64,000 nt of DNA, taken from Streptomyces rimosus subsp. rimosus (lineage in GTDB: Bacteria > Actinomycetota > Actinomycetes > Streptomycetales > Streptomycetaceae). The DNA lies in assembly GCF_000720725.1 (NCBI RefSeq), contig NZ_JOCQ01000037.1, positions 11,365 through 75,364 of the forward strand. The letters are read 5' to 3'. Positions 52,631 through 61,360 of this stretch are shown here, one piece after another. The notes under the pieces were generated by a model. The model worked only from the letters and a program-made list of their open reading frames with translations, did not search any database and was not told the DNA's origin. How positions within the stretch are numbered: the stretch's first letter is position 1; each line of letters begins with the position of its first letter. The position numbers were made by a program, and so were the translations under genes.

Positions 52631-53458
52631 TTACTTCCCCTGCCACTTCGGGGGCCGCTTCTCGGTGAAGGCGGCGTGGAATTCGGCGTAGTCGGCGCTG
52701 TTCATCAGCAGGGCCTGGGTGGCGGCGTCCATCTCGACGGCGGCGCCCAGCGGCATGTCCAGCTCGGCGGTGAGCAGCGCCTTGGTCTGGGCGTGGGCGA
52801 GCGCGGGCCCGGCGGCGAGCCGCTGGGCGAGGATGTGCGCGGCGGTGTCCGCGCGGCCCTCCTCGGCCAGTTCGCCGATCAGGCCGATGCGCTCGGCCTC
52901 GGGGGCGCGGACCGGTTCGCCGAGCATCAGCAGCCGGGTGGCGTGGCCGAGGCCGACGACGCGCGGCAGCAGGTAGGCGGCGCCCATGTCGCCGCCGGAG
53001 AGGCCGACCTTGGTGAAGAGGAAGGCGAAACGGGCCGAGGGGTCGGCGACGCGGAAGTCGGCGGCCAGGGCGAGGACGGCTCCGGCGCCCGCCGCGACGC
53101 CGTGCACCGCGGCGATCACCGGGAACGGGCACTCCCGTACGGCGCGCACGACCTGGCCGGTCATCCGGTTGAAATCCAGCAGTTGCGCGGTGTCCATGGC
53201 GAGCGTGGCGCCGATGATCTCCTCGACGTCGCCGCCGGAGCAGAAGCCGCGGCCCTCGCCGCCGAGGACGAGGGCGCGTACGGACCGCTCCCTGGACAGC
53301 TCGGCGAGCAGGTCGCGCAGGTCGGCGTAGGCCTCGAAGGTCAGCGCGTTGAGTCGGTCGGGGCGCGCGAGGGTGACGGTGGCGATGCCGTCTTCCCTGG
53401 TCACGCGCAGATGCTGCCATGCGTCGGTGGTACGGGCCGAACCTGTGAACGGGCTCAT
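52631..53458 (-). CDS. enoyl-CoA hydratase-family protein
   Basis: Crotonase-fold protein of 275 residues, first gene of a two-gene operon with the monooxygenase/reductase fusion (2-nt gap). It has GFCSGGDVEEI at the first oxyanion loop and VHGVAAGAGAVLALAADFRV at the second. The hydratase Glu positions are replaced (AGAGAVL where GGGCELA is usual, and TKVGLSGGDMG at the second), so it may be an isomerase, hydrolase or ring-opening variant rather than a hydratase. Homologous crotonases accompany the 2-aminobenzoyl-CoA pathway fusion enzyme. Nested inverted repeats lie upstream. Confidence 0.87.
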   Translation of the reverse strand: MSPFTGSARTTDAWQHLRVTREDGIATVTLARPDRLNALTFEAYADLRDLLAELSRERSVRALVLGGEGRGFCSGGDVEEIIGATLAMDTAQLLDFNRMTGQVVRAVRECPFPVIAAVHGVAAGAGAVLALAADFRVADPSARFAFLFTKVGLSGGDMGAAYLLPRVVGLGHATRLLMLGEPVRAPEAERIGLIGELAEEGRADTAAHILAQRLAAGPALAHAQTKALLTAELDMPLGAAVEMDAATQALLMNSADYAEFHAAFTEKRPPKWQGK

Positions 53459-53515
53459 CGGGCCACTGCCCCCTTCAGCCGGACGGCTGGTGCCGGAACG
53501 CGATCGCGTTTCGAA

Positions 53516-53559
53516 GTTATCACCGTTGCGTGACCGTCGTCACGAGTACGCGATAACGC
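53516..53559. promoter_or_regulatory. nested inverted repeats, putative operator
   Basis: GTTATC (53516) and GATAAC (53552) enclose CGTGAC/GTCACG (53529-53544). CGTCACGAGTACG (53538-53550) matches CGTCACGAACACG before the CoA-ligase gene. It lies about 60 nt upstream of the hydratase start. Confidence 0.45.
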
Positions 53560-53562
53560 ACC

Positions 53563-53597
53563 GCGGCCTCCGGCGGCTTGTCGCCACCGGAGGCCGC
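53563..53597 (-). terminator. terminator of the permease gene
   Basis: GCGGCCTCCGG (53563-53573) pairs with CCGGAGGCCGC (53587-53597) around 13 nt, 15 nt past the permease stop. Confidence 0.65.
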
Positions 53598-53611
53598 GCC
53601 CGGCCGGGGGG

Positions 53612-55075
53612 TCACACGGTCGCGGGTGCCTCCGCAGGCGCCGCGGTTTCGCCGTCCGGTTCCGTACCGCCCCGCCCGAGCCGGGAGTTCCGCCGGCCGT
53701 ACAGCGCGTAGACGACCGCGCCGGCCGCGAGGAACACGGCGAACTGGAGCCAGGTCGCCGGGCCCGTGCCGTAGATCAGATAGCCGCAGAAGACGATGCC
53801 GAGCAGCGGGGCGAGCGGGAAGAGCGGCACCCGGAAGCGGCGCGGCAGGTCCGGGCGGGTGCGGCGCAGCACCATGACGCTGACGTTGACGACGGCCATC
53901 ACGGCCAGCGTGCCGATGGTCGTCAGGTTCATCACGACGTCCAGCGGGACCACCGCGGCCGGGACCGCGAAGACCACCGCGACGATCCAGGTGCCCGCGA
54001 CCGGGGTGGCGGTCTTCGGCGAGATCCGCTCGAAGACGCGCGGAACGAGTCCGTCGCGGGACATCGACATCAGGATCCGCGTCTGCCCGTACATGACGGC
54101 CAGCACGACGGAGGCGATGGCGACGACCGCGCCGAAGGCGATCACGCCGCCGCCGACCGCGGAGTGGGTGACCTGGTTGACGACGAGGGACAGCGCGGCG
54201 GGCTGGTCGCCCACCCGGTCGGCGGAGAGCGCGCCGATGGCGGACAGCGCGACCACGCCGTAGAGCACGGTGACCACACCGATGCAGATCATGATCGCGA
54301 CGGGGACGTTCCGGCGCGGGTTCTTCACCTCTTCGCCCGCCGTGGTGATCGCGTCGAAGCCGATGTACGAGAAGAAGGCCACCGAGGCGCCGGAGGTGAT
54401 GCCGGCGACGCCCTCCGGGGCGAACGGTGTGAGGTTGCCGTCCTCGAAGGCGGTGAAGGCGATGGCGCAGAACAGGACGAGGACCGCCAGCTTGAGCACG
54501 GCCATCGCGGCGGTCGCGCGGGCGCTCTCGCGGATGCCGCGCACCAGCAGCACCGCGGCGAGCAGCATCACGACAACGGCGGGGACGTTGACGACGCCGC
54601 CGTCGCCGGGCGGGTTCGACAGCGCGGCGGGCAGCTGCCAGCCGGTCAGGCTGTTCAGCAGCTCGTTCAGGTACTGCCCCCAGCCGACCGCGACCGCGGA
54701 GACCGAGACGCCGTACTCCAGCAGCAGGCACCAGCCGACGAGGAAGGCGGCGCGCTCGCCGAGGGTGGCGTACGCGTAGGAGTACGAGCTGCCGGACACC
54801 GGGATCGCGCCGCCCAGCTCCGCGAAGGAGAAGGCGGTGAAGACGCAGGTCACGGCGGCGAGCACGAAGGAGACGACGACGGCGGGGCCGGACCGGGCGA
54901 CGGTGTCGGACAGGCCGACGAAGATGCCGGTGCCGACGATGGCGCCGATGCCGAAGCACACGAGCTGGAAGAGCCCCATGGTGCGCTTGAGGCCGTGGCC
55001 TTCGAGGTCCGTGCCGGATTCGGCGACGAGGAGGTCGGGGGACTTGACGCGCAGTCCAGAACCTGACGGACGCAT
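53612..55075 (-). CDS. APC-family (cationic) amino acid permease
   Basis: Amino acid permease of 487 residues with about 12-14 predicted helices, cytoplasmic membrane. Helix 1 holds GIGAIVGTGIFVGLS, the substrate-backbone-binding motif of APC transporters. Helix 6-7 region FFSYIGFDAITTAGEEVKNPRRNVP is diagnostic of the cationic amino acid transporter (CAT) group. It is on the same strand as the ornithine carbamoyltransferase and arginine deiminase genes and downstream of them (225 bp), so arginine uptake or arginine/ornithine exchange is likely. It is not a close match to classic ArcD in the visible motifs. Confidence 0.92.
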   Translation of the reverse strand: MRPSGSGLRVKSPDLLVAESGTDLEGHGLKRTMGLFQLVCFGIGAIVGTGIFVGLSDTVARSGPAVVVSFVLAAVTCVFTAFSFAELGGAIPVSGSSYSYAYATLGERAAFLVGWCLLLEYGVSVSAVAVGWGQYLNELLNSLTGWQLPAALSNPPGDGGVVNVPAVVVMLLAAVLLVRGIRESARATAAMAVLKLAVLVLFCAIAFTAFEDGNLTPFAPEGVAGITSGASVAFFSYIGFDAITTAGEEVKNPRRNVPVAIMICIGVVTVLYGVVALSAIGALSADRVGDQPAALSLVVNQVTHSAVGGGVIAFGAVVAIASVVLAVMYGQTRILMSMSRDGLVPRVFERISPKTATPVAGTWIVAVVFAVPAAVVPLDVVMNLTTIGTLAVMAVVNVSVMVLRRTRPDLPRRFRVPLFPLAPLLGIVFCGYLIYGTGPATWLQFAVFLAAGAVVYALYGRRNSRLGRGGTEPDGETAAPAEAPATV

Positions 55076-55300
55076 GGGGTGGTTCTCTTCTCTGATGGTG
55101 CGGTGGTGCGGTGGTGCGGTGCGTGCGGCGGTGGGCCGGGCACGGGGCGAGGTCCGGGACGGTGGGCCGGACGTCGTACGCCGGTTCGATGGTAGCGGTT
55201 ATGCCTGCATGATCGCTCATTGGCCCGTATAGCCATGCAATACGGGCGCACCGGCCCTTGCGGCGGACGTACCGGACCCGGTCGGGTACGGCGCGGCGCG

Positions 55301-56305
55301 CTAGCCCGCCATCGTGGCGACCAGGACCGCCTTGATCGTGTGCAGCCGGTTCTCCGCCTCGTCGAAGACGACCGAGTGCGGCGACTCGAAGACCTCGTCC
55401 GTGACCTCCAGGGAGGTCAGGCCGTGCCGCTCGTGGATCTCACGGCCGACGGCGGTGCCGAGGTCGTGGAAGGCGGGCAGGCAGTGCAGGAACTTCACGT
55501 CCGGGTTGCCGGTGGCGCGCAGCACGTCCATCGTGACGGCGTACCCGCCGAGCAGCGCGATGCGCTCGTCCCAGACCTCCTTGGGCTCGCCCATGGAGAC
55601 CCAGACGTCGGTCGCGACGAAGTCCGCGCCGCGCACCCCCTCGGCCACGTCCGCGGTGATCGTGACGCGGGCGCCGCTGCGCGCGGCCAGCTCCTCGGCC
55701 CGGGCGACGACCTCCTCGTCCGGCCACAGGCCCTCGGGCGCGACGATCCGTACGTCCATGCCGAGCAGCGCGCCGGTGATCAGGTAGGAGTTGCCCATGT
55801 TGTAGCGGGCGTCGCCGAGGTAGGCGAAGGCGATCTCCGGCAGCGGGCGGCCGGGCACGTGCTCGCGCATGGTCAGCACGTCGGCGAGCATCTGGGTCGG
55901 GTGCCAGCGGTCGGTCAGGCCGTTGAGGACCGGGACGCCGGCGTACCGGGCCAGCTCCTCGACGGCCTCCTGGGAGCTGCCGCGGTACTCGATCGCGTCG
56001 TACATCCGGCCGAGCACCCGGGCGGTGTCCTTGACCGACTCCTTGTGCCCGATCTGCGAGGCGGCCGGGTCGAGGTAGGTGGTCGAGGCGCCCTGGTCGG
56101 CGGCGGCGACCTCGAAGGCGCAGCGCGTACGGGTGGAGGTCTTCTCGAAGATCAGGGCGATGTTGCGGCCCCGCAGGTGCGCGACCTCCTCGCCCGCGCG
56201 CTTGGCGGCCTTCAGCTCGGCCGCCAGGTCGACGAGCCGGCCGAATTCCGCCGCGGTGAAATCCAGCTCCTTGAGGAAGTGGCGGCCCTTGAGGTCCGTC
56301 GCCAT
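55301..56305 (-). CDS. arcB: ornithine carbamoyltransferase (catabolic context)
   Basis: Ornithine carbamoyltransferase of 334 residues. The carbamoyl-phosphate loop is FEKTSTRTRCAFE, then GHKESVKDTARVLGRMYDAIEYRG, HPTQMLAD for the second site, the ornithine loop DVWVSMGEP and the catalytic-Cys motif FLHCLPAFHD. Anabolic ArgF and catabolic ArcB share these motifs. The assignment as catabolic rests on the adjacent deiminase gene (134 bp upstream) and permease. AGGAG precedes ATG 56305. The upstream gap holds TGTATA/TATACA repeats that could be ArgR sites. Confidence 0.93.
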   Translation of the reverse strand: MATDLKGRHFLKELDFTAAEFGRLVDLAAELKAAKRAGEEVAHLRGRNIALIFEKTSTRTRCAFEVAAADQGASTTYLDPAASQIGHKESVKDTARVLGRMYDAIEYRGSSQEAVEELARYAGVPVLNGLTDRWHPTQMLADVLTMREHVPGRPLPEIAFAYLGDARYNMGNSYLITGALLGMDVRIVAPEGLWPDEEVVARAEELAARSGARVTITADVAEGVRGADFVATDVWVSMGEPKEVWDERIALLGGYAVTMDVLRATGNPDVKFLHCLPAFHDLGTAVGREIHERHGLTSLEVTDEVFESPHSVVFDEAENRLHTIKAVLVATMAG

Positions 56306-56343
56306 GGTGGCTCCTAGGTCGCGGCAATCGGTACGACTGGAAG

Positions 56344-56371
56344 TGTATACGACCATCCGTATCTCTATACA
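56344..56371. promoter_or_regulatory. possible arginine-repressor-type repeats
   Basis: TGTATA (56344-56349) and TATACA (56366-56371) flank ATCCGTAT in an A/T-rich island 40-65 nt upstream of the carbamoyltransferase start. It looks like an operator, but does not match a remembered ARG box closely. Confidence 0.35.
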
Positions 56372-56439
56372 GACCGCCCCGGGCGGCCCGTCCTCCCCGT
56401 CCTTCCCCGCCACGAGGGGGCCGGTCCCCTCCCGGGGGC

Positions 56440-57663
56440 CTATACGGGGTCGCGTTCCACCGGGCAGCTCATGCAGCGCGGGCCTCCCCGGCCCCGGCCC
56501 AGCTCGCTGCCCGGAATGGTAATGACCTCGATGCCGCGCTTGCGCAGGAAGGTGTTGGTGGTGACGTTGCGCTCGTAGGCGACCACCACGCCCGGCTCGA
56601 CGGCCAGCACATTGCACCCGTCGTCCCACTGCTCGCGCTCGGCCGAGTGCACGTCCTGCGTCGCGGTCAGCACCCGGATGCCGTCCAGGCCGAGCGCCGC
56701 CGCCATGGCGCGGTGCATGTGCTCCGGCGGATGGTCGGTGACCTTCAGTTCCTGGTCGCCGGAGCCCGGCTCGATCGTGTACGAGCGCAGCATGCCCAGC
56801 CCCTCGTACTGGGTGAAGGTCGCGCCGTCGACCATCGTCATCACCGTGTCCAGGTGCATGAACGCCCGCCGCTTGGGCATGTCCAGCGCCACGATGGTGC
56901 GCGCCGACCCGGCCGCGAACAGGCCGCGCGCCAGCATCTCGACGGCCTGCGGGGTGGTCCGCTCGCTCATCCCGATCAGGACGGCGCCGTTGCCGAGCAC
57001 CAGCACGTCGCCGCCCTCGATGGTCGACGGATAGGCCGCCTGCCCCTCCGACCAGACGTTGAAGCCGCCGCCCCGGAACAGCTTGTGGTGCCGGTAGATC
57101 GCCTCGTAGTGCACGGTCTCGCGCTGCCGGGCCGGCCAGCGCATGGCGTTGATCGACACCCCGTCGTACACCCACGCCGAGGTGTCGCGGGTGAACAGGT
57201 GGTTGGGCAGCGGGCGCAGCACGAAGGCGTCGAGGTCCATCACGTGGAAGCGCACCGAGGTCGGCTCCGGGTGCGCCGCCAGGTACTCCCGCTTGGTCAT
57301 GCCGCCGACCAGTGCCTCCACCAGCTCCGGGACGGGCAGCGCGTCGAAGACGGCCCGCAGGTGGTCGGTGGCCAGCGGCCCGTACTCCTTCTCGTGGAAG
57401 ACCCGGTCCAGCACCAGCTCGCGCGCCTCGGGAACCTCCAGGGTCTCGGCCAGCAGGTCCCCGAACAGGTGCACCGCGACGCCCCGGTCCCGGAGGATGT
57501 CCGCGAAGGCGTCGTGCTCGGCGCGCGCCCGGCGCACCCACAGCACGTCGTCGAAGAGCAGCGCGTCCTTGTTGGTCGGGGTGAGTCGTTTCAGCTCCAG
57601 GTCGGGGCGGTGCAGGATGACGCGGCGCAGCCGCCCGGCCTCGGAGTCGACGTGGAATCCCAT
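56440..57663 (-). CDS. arcA: arginine deiminase
   Basis: Arginine deiminase of 407 residues, hydrolysing arginine to citrulline and ammonia, the first step of the ADI pathway. Landmarks: opening VDSEAGRLRRVILHRPDLEL, NHLFTRDTSAW, HLDTVMTMVDG with the catalytic His-x-Asp, and the C-terminal nucleophile Cys in GRGRGGPRCMSCP. ATG 57663 gives the standard N-terminus. It is the first gene of a minus-strand series arcA, arcB, permease. No carbamate kinase (arcC) occurs in the window, so ATP recovery would depend on a gene elsewhere. Confidence 0.95.
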   Translation of the reverse strand: MGFHVDSEAGRLRRVILHRPDLELKRLTPTNKDALLFDDVLWVRRARAEHDAFADILRDRGVAVHLFGDLLAETLEVPEARELVLDRVFHEKEYGPLATDHLRAVFDALPVPELVEALVGGMTKREYLAAHPEPTSVRFHVMDLDAFVLRPLPNHLFTRDTSAWVYDGVSINAMRWPARQRETVHYEAIYRHHKLFRGGGFNVWSEGQAAYPSTIEGGDVLVLGNGAVLIGMSERTTPQAVEMLARGLFAAGSARTIVALDMPKRRAFMHLDTVMTMVDGATFTQYEGLGMLRSYTIEPGSGDQELKVTDHPPEHMHRAMAAALGLDGIRVLTATQDVHSAEREQWDDGCNVLAVEPGVVVAYERNVTTNTFLRKRGIEVITIPGSELGRGRGGPRCMSCPVERDPV

Positions 57664-57710
57664 GGGGCCATCTTCGCGGTTCGGGGGCCGCGGCGGCCCC
57701 TCGAAGAGCG

Positions 57711-58280
57711 ATGACGTTCCGGCGGCACGGCGTCCCGCCCCGGCAAACCAACCTCTGGTGGTCTCCCCAGGCCCGTCGGGCGGGGGTTCTTCTTGATCCG
57801 CCGGTGCGGACAGCGTCGGTCCCGTGCGGCCCAGCCGCCGCAGGCCCGCTGTGCCGGGTCGAGTCCCCGGCCGGCGACGAGGCATGGCTGGTGACCCGCC
57901 ACGCCGAGCTCAGGGCCCTGCTGCTGGACGAGCGGCTGGGCAGCTCCCACCCCGATCCGGCGAACGCGCCCTGCTTCGTCCGGAGCCTGTTCCTCGACAT
58001 GTTCATCACCGACGCGACTCCCGAGGCCGCGCACCAGCTGCACGCGCGCCTGGTGGAGCTGCTCTCCGGCCTGGCCGACGTGGACTCCCCGCGGGTCGAG
58101 GAGGCCAAGCGGGCGTTCTTCGCCCACCTGAAGGAGCTGGCGGCCCGTAAGCAGGCCGACCCCGGCGACGACGTGATGTCCCGGCTGCCCGGGCCGCGGC
58201 CCGGCCTGCCGGTCGAAGAGCTCCAGGTGATGGGCGGACGCCTTTCGGCAGGATTCACCGAGCTGCCGATGCGGTGGTGA
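57711..58280 (+). pseudogene. cytochrome P450 remnant
   Basis: The frame of 189 codons carries P450-like pieces in the right order but not a whole enzyme. They are GDEAWLVTRHAELRALLLDERLGSS (usual residues 40-70), a degraded FLDMFITDATPEAAHQLHARLVELL, and KRAFFAHLKELAARKQADPGDDVMSRL (usual helix G/H region). It stops before the I-helix oxygen-binding motif, and the heme Cys loop is absent. An internal deletion and a missing C-terminal half make it non-functional. The N-terminal 45 codons are probably not original coding sequence. It is divergent from arcA. Confidence 0.65.
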
Positions 58281-58304
58281 CGGCCCCGCGCGGGGCCGGT
58301 ACGG

Positions 58305-60278
58305 CTAGGACCCCGCCAGCGCGATGACCGCGATCAGGATCACGGCGACGGCTATCAGCATGAGCAGTGCCGTGACCCAGAGCCGGCCGGCCGTGTCGTC
58401 CTCGCGGCCGTAGGGGTCGTCCGGCGGGCGGGTGTCGCGGGAGCGGCGGCCGGGGAGCCGGAAGCCGCGGGCGGCCGGGCGGGGGGCCGGTGCCGTTTCC
58501 TGCGGCGCCGTCGTCCGGGTGGCGGTGTCGAACAGCGCCTTCCAGCCCTTGTCGCCGAAGCCGGTGGGCCGGCCGTCGTCGAGCAGCTGCCGCAGTACCG
58601 CGCGGCCCCGCCCGCCGTGTCCGTGCCACAGCTCCGCGAGGACGCGGGGCAACAGGCCGGGGGCGCTGCCCTGTTCAGCGTACGGGCGCACCAACTCGTC
58701 GTAGAGGAGCACGGCGGTGCGGACCCGCATCCGGCCGTCCGGACCGGTGACCGGGTCCTCGTCGCGGTAGCCGCCGCCCGGGCCGAGGAACAGGTGGGCC
58801 AGCAGGAGGCGTTCGCAGACGGCGCGGGCGTCGTGGACGGTCCGGTGCGGGGCGCGGTCGGCGAGGACGCGGGCCGCGCGGTCGGCCTGTGCCGCCGGGA
58901 GGGCGCCTTCGAGCACTTCCAGGAGCACCTCGTCGGTGCTGTTGTGCAGGTAGCGCGCGGCGTCGTCGCCGTTCTGGTGGAGCGCTCTGCGCAGGACCTC
59001 CGCGGTCACGTCGCGGGGGAAGCCGGTGCCGGCCCGGACGGCCTGGCGCGGGTCGTGGGACTGCCCGCCGCGCTCCTCGTACGGCGTGTCCGGCGGGTCG
59101 TACGGCTGGGCCCGGTCCTCGCGGGCCCGGTCGTACGGCTGGGCCCGGTCGTACGCCTGCGGGTCGTACGCGGGCCGGTCCTGGCCCCCGTGCCCCCGCC
59201 GGTACGGCCGCTGTTCCTGGTCCTGCCGCAGGTGGTCGAAGACCCGGTCGTCGTACGCCGCCTCGCGGGCCGGGCCGTCCGCCCGGTCCGTACGGGAGCG
59301 GCGGTGGTCCACGGCGTGGCTGAGCCACTTCAGCGCCTCGTGCACCAGGCGGACGCGTTCGTCGAGGCGTTCCTGCTCGAAGACGCGGCGTTCGGCCAGC
59401 GCGCGGCGCGTCTCGCGCAGGGCTTCCGGGTCGTAGCGGTGCTCCAGGTAGTGATCGACCAGCCGCTCCGCGGCGTCCCTGGCCTGGCCGCCGTGGTCGG
59501 GCGGGCCGTCGTCCGGACCGTCGCCGCCGGACGTGGCGCGCCCCGCCCGTGCCGGATCCAGGCGCGTCAGCTGCTGATCCTGGGTGGCCGAGACGGGCCA
59601 GCGCGGCACGAAGACGTAGCGGAACGGCCCGCCGTCCCGGGTGTCGTGGGTGGCGAAGGACCAGGAGTCGGGCAGCGCGGGCCCCACCAGTTGCCGCAGC
59701 CCCCACAGGACGGGGACCGGCCCTTCGCCGCCCGTGCGGTCCAGGACGGACAGGCGACGGCGCGGGCGGCGCAGGCGCTCGGCCAGCACCGCCGTCAGCT
59801 CCTCGGGGAACCGCCCGGTCCGCTCGGTGAGCGCCGGTGCCGTGCGGTCGGCCGCCGTCCACAGCGTCCGGGCCGGTACGCAGTCCAGGGTCCGGCCCTC
59901 GACCTCCCGCAGGTTGACGCCACTGCCCTCCCAGCGCCAGTCGTGCAGGCCCAGGCAGCGGCCGGGCGTGAGCACCGACGCGCTGCCCAGCAGCGCGTGC
60001 GAACAGGTGCTGGGGCGGCCGCCGCGGTCCCGGTCGGGAATCCGGCGGATCAGCAGGACCGACTTCTCGTGCCCCGCCTCGGCGGGCAGTTCCACCCGGG
60101 CCAGGCTCTCGCGCGCCGTTTCGTCGGGGACGCGCAGCAGCGGGGCGATCCTGCGGTAGATCGGCTCCAGCCCGTCCCGGTTGCCGGACCAGGCGACCGG
60201 CCCCACCCCGGCGCCGCCGACGGCGTGGTCCGCGTCCCAGCGGAAGACGATCTGGTGCACCGTTTCGGTCGCGTTCAC
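58305..60278 (-). CDS. GTPase-associated protein 1 (GAP1)-like protein
   Basis: Large protein of 657 residues with one C-terminal transmembrane helix (RLWVTALLMLIAVAVILIAV). The N-terminal VHQIVFRWDADHAVGGAGVGPVAWSG-type opening and the LHDWRWEGSGVNLREV region match the type-2 GAP1 N-terminal domain as I recall it; middle and C-terminal GAP1 domains would follow. Between them is a charged linker with a Tyr/Asp/Pro repeat (AQPYDRA, AQPYDPP) near residue 390. GTG 60278 overlaps the GTPase stop (GTGA) and has AGGAGG 7-8 nt upstream. It is the last gene of the operon. The role is predicted from association with double-GTPases in conflict systems. Confidence 0.75.
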   Translation of the reverse strand: MNATETVHQIVFRWDADHAVGGAGVGPVAWSGNRDGLEPIYRRIAPLLRVPDETARESLARVELPAEAGHEKSVLLIRRIPDRDRGGRPSTCSHALLGSASVLTPGRCLGLHDWRWEGSGVNLREVEGRTLDCVPARTLWTAADRTAPALTERTGRFPEELTAVLAERLRRPRRRLSVLDRTGGEGPVPVLWGLRQLVGPALPDSWSFATHDTRDGGPFRYVFVPRWPVSATQDQQLTRLDPARAGRATSGGDGPDDGPPDHGGQARDAAERLVDHYLEHRYDPEALRETRRALAERRVFEQERLDERVRLVHEALKWLSHAVDHRRSRTDRADGPAREAAYDDRVFDHLRQDQEQRPYRRGHGGQDRPAYDPQAYDRAQPYDRAREDRAQPYDPPDTPYEERGGQSHDPRQAVRAGTGFPRDVTAEVLRRALHQNGDDAARYLHNSTDEVLLEVLEGALPAAQADRAARVLADRAPHRTVHDARAVCERLLLAHLFLGPGGGYRDEDPVTGPDGRMRVRTAVLLYDELVRPYAEQGSAPGLLPRVLAELWHGHGGRGRAVLRQLLDDGRPTGFGDKGWKALFDTATRTTAPQETAPAPRPAARGFRLPGRRSRDTRPPDDPYGREDDTAGRLWVTALLMLIAVAVILIAVIALAGS

Positions 60279-61360
60279 AGCCCCACCTCCTGAGGGTCGG
60301 CTCCCGGCAGGAGCCCGCACATCGCGAAGACCGACAGCAGCGGGGTGAGCACCCGCCGCGGCCGGACGCCCTGCGGGAAGCCGCCCGCGTCCTCCTGGCC
60401 GCCGGTGGCGGACGCGAAGTGCAGGGTGCACCGCGCGCAGTCGGCGAACGGCTTGAGCCAGGCGGGCCCGCCGTGGTGCCGCAGGAAGGCGTAGACGTCG
60501 CGGCTCTCCGCGCGCAGTGCCCGCGCCGACGGCCGGGCGTTCTCGGGGGCGGTCAGCCAGCGCGCCACCGCCGGCTCGAAGCGGATCAGGTCGCTCTTGC
60601 CCACCACGATCGCGGCCGCCGCGTCCACGTACGGTCCCTCGTGCCGCACCCGGTCCAGCACGGTGCCGAACGAGCGGTCGCCGAGGTCGTCGGCGCGCTG
60701 CTTGGTGCGTTCGCGCACCGCGTCCAGGTACGGCAGCGGCAGCGCGCGCAGCGGGTCGACGACGAAGATGAACGCGCTGACGGCGGCCAGGAAGCGGGTG
60801 ACCCGGCCGGTGCGCTCCAGGTCCTCGCCGGACAGGTCGAAGAAGACCACGGGCCGCGTGGTGCCGCCCCGGCTGACCAGCAGCCCGTCGGCGAACTCGG
60901 CGAAGTCGGTCTGCTCGGTGTGCGCCAGCATCTCGCCCGCCCGCAGCCGGAGAACCCGGTCGTTGAGGTAGGCGCGGTGCGAGTCGGTGTGCAGCGGTAC
61001 GGCCTTGAGCCCGTGCGCGTCCAGGGCGCCCCGCTCCACCTCGCCGATCATCGAGGCGAGCAGGTGGGTCTTGCCCGCGCGGGAGCTGCCGACCAGGGCC
61101 ACCGTCAGCGGTTCGCCGTTGGTGAGGTAGGGCGCGGGCAGGTAGTGCTCGGGCATCCCGGCCGTGTTGCCGCAGACCTGGAACGCCTCGCGCAGCGCGT
61201 CCTGACGGCGCAGCGGATTGTGCTCGCCCGTCAGGTCCAGGCGGACGAAGGTGCTGGTCTCGTCGCGTACGTACAGCCGGTCCTCGTGGAAGGCGATCGG
61301 GTCGAGGCAGTACGGGCACACCACCGGGCGGGGCCCGGGGCCCATCGGGTACATGCTCAC
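60275..61360 (-). CDS. double-GTPase-like P-loop protein
   Basis: P-loop NTPase of 361 residues. A short zinc-ribbon-like start (CPYC, Cys15 and Cys18, with Cys63 later) precedes a GTPase fold: Walker A GSSRAGKT (91-98), switch/Walker B FFDLSGED (173-180), and GKSD (254-257) in place of the NKxD guanine motif. It resembles the double-GTPase-2 family found beside GAP1 proteins. It overlaps both neighbours by 4 nt (GTGA), so pseudokinase, GTPase and GAP1 are co-translated. GTP use is predicted, not proven: the GKSD variant keeps the specificity Asp. Confidence 0.8.
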   Translation of the reverse strand: MSMYPMGPGPRPVVCPYCLDPIAFHEDRLYVRDETSTFVRLDLTGEHNPLRRQDALREAFQVCGNTAGMPEHYLPAPYLTNGEPLTVALVGSSRAGKTHLLASMIGEVERGALDAHGLKAVPLHTDSHRAYLNDRVLRLRAGEMLAHTEQTDFAEFADGLLVSRGGTTRPVVFFDLSGEDLERTGRVTRFLAAVSAFIFVVDPLRALPLPYLDAVRERTKQRADDLGDRSFGTVLDRVRHEGPYVDAAAAIVVGKSDLIRFEPAVARWLTAPENARPSARALRAESRDVYAFLRHHGGPAWLKPFADCARCTLHFASATGGQEDAGGFPQGVRPRRVLTPLLSVFAMCGLLPGADPQEVGL

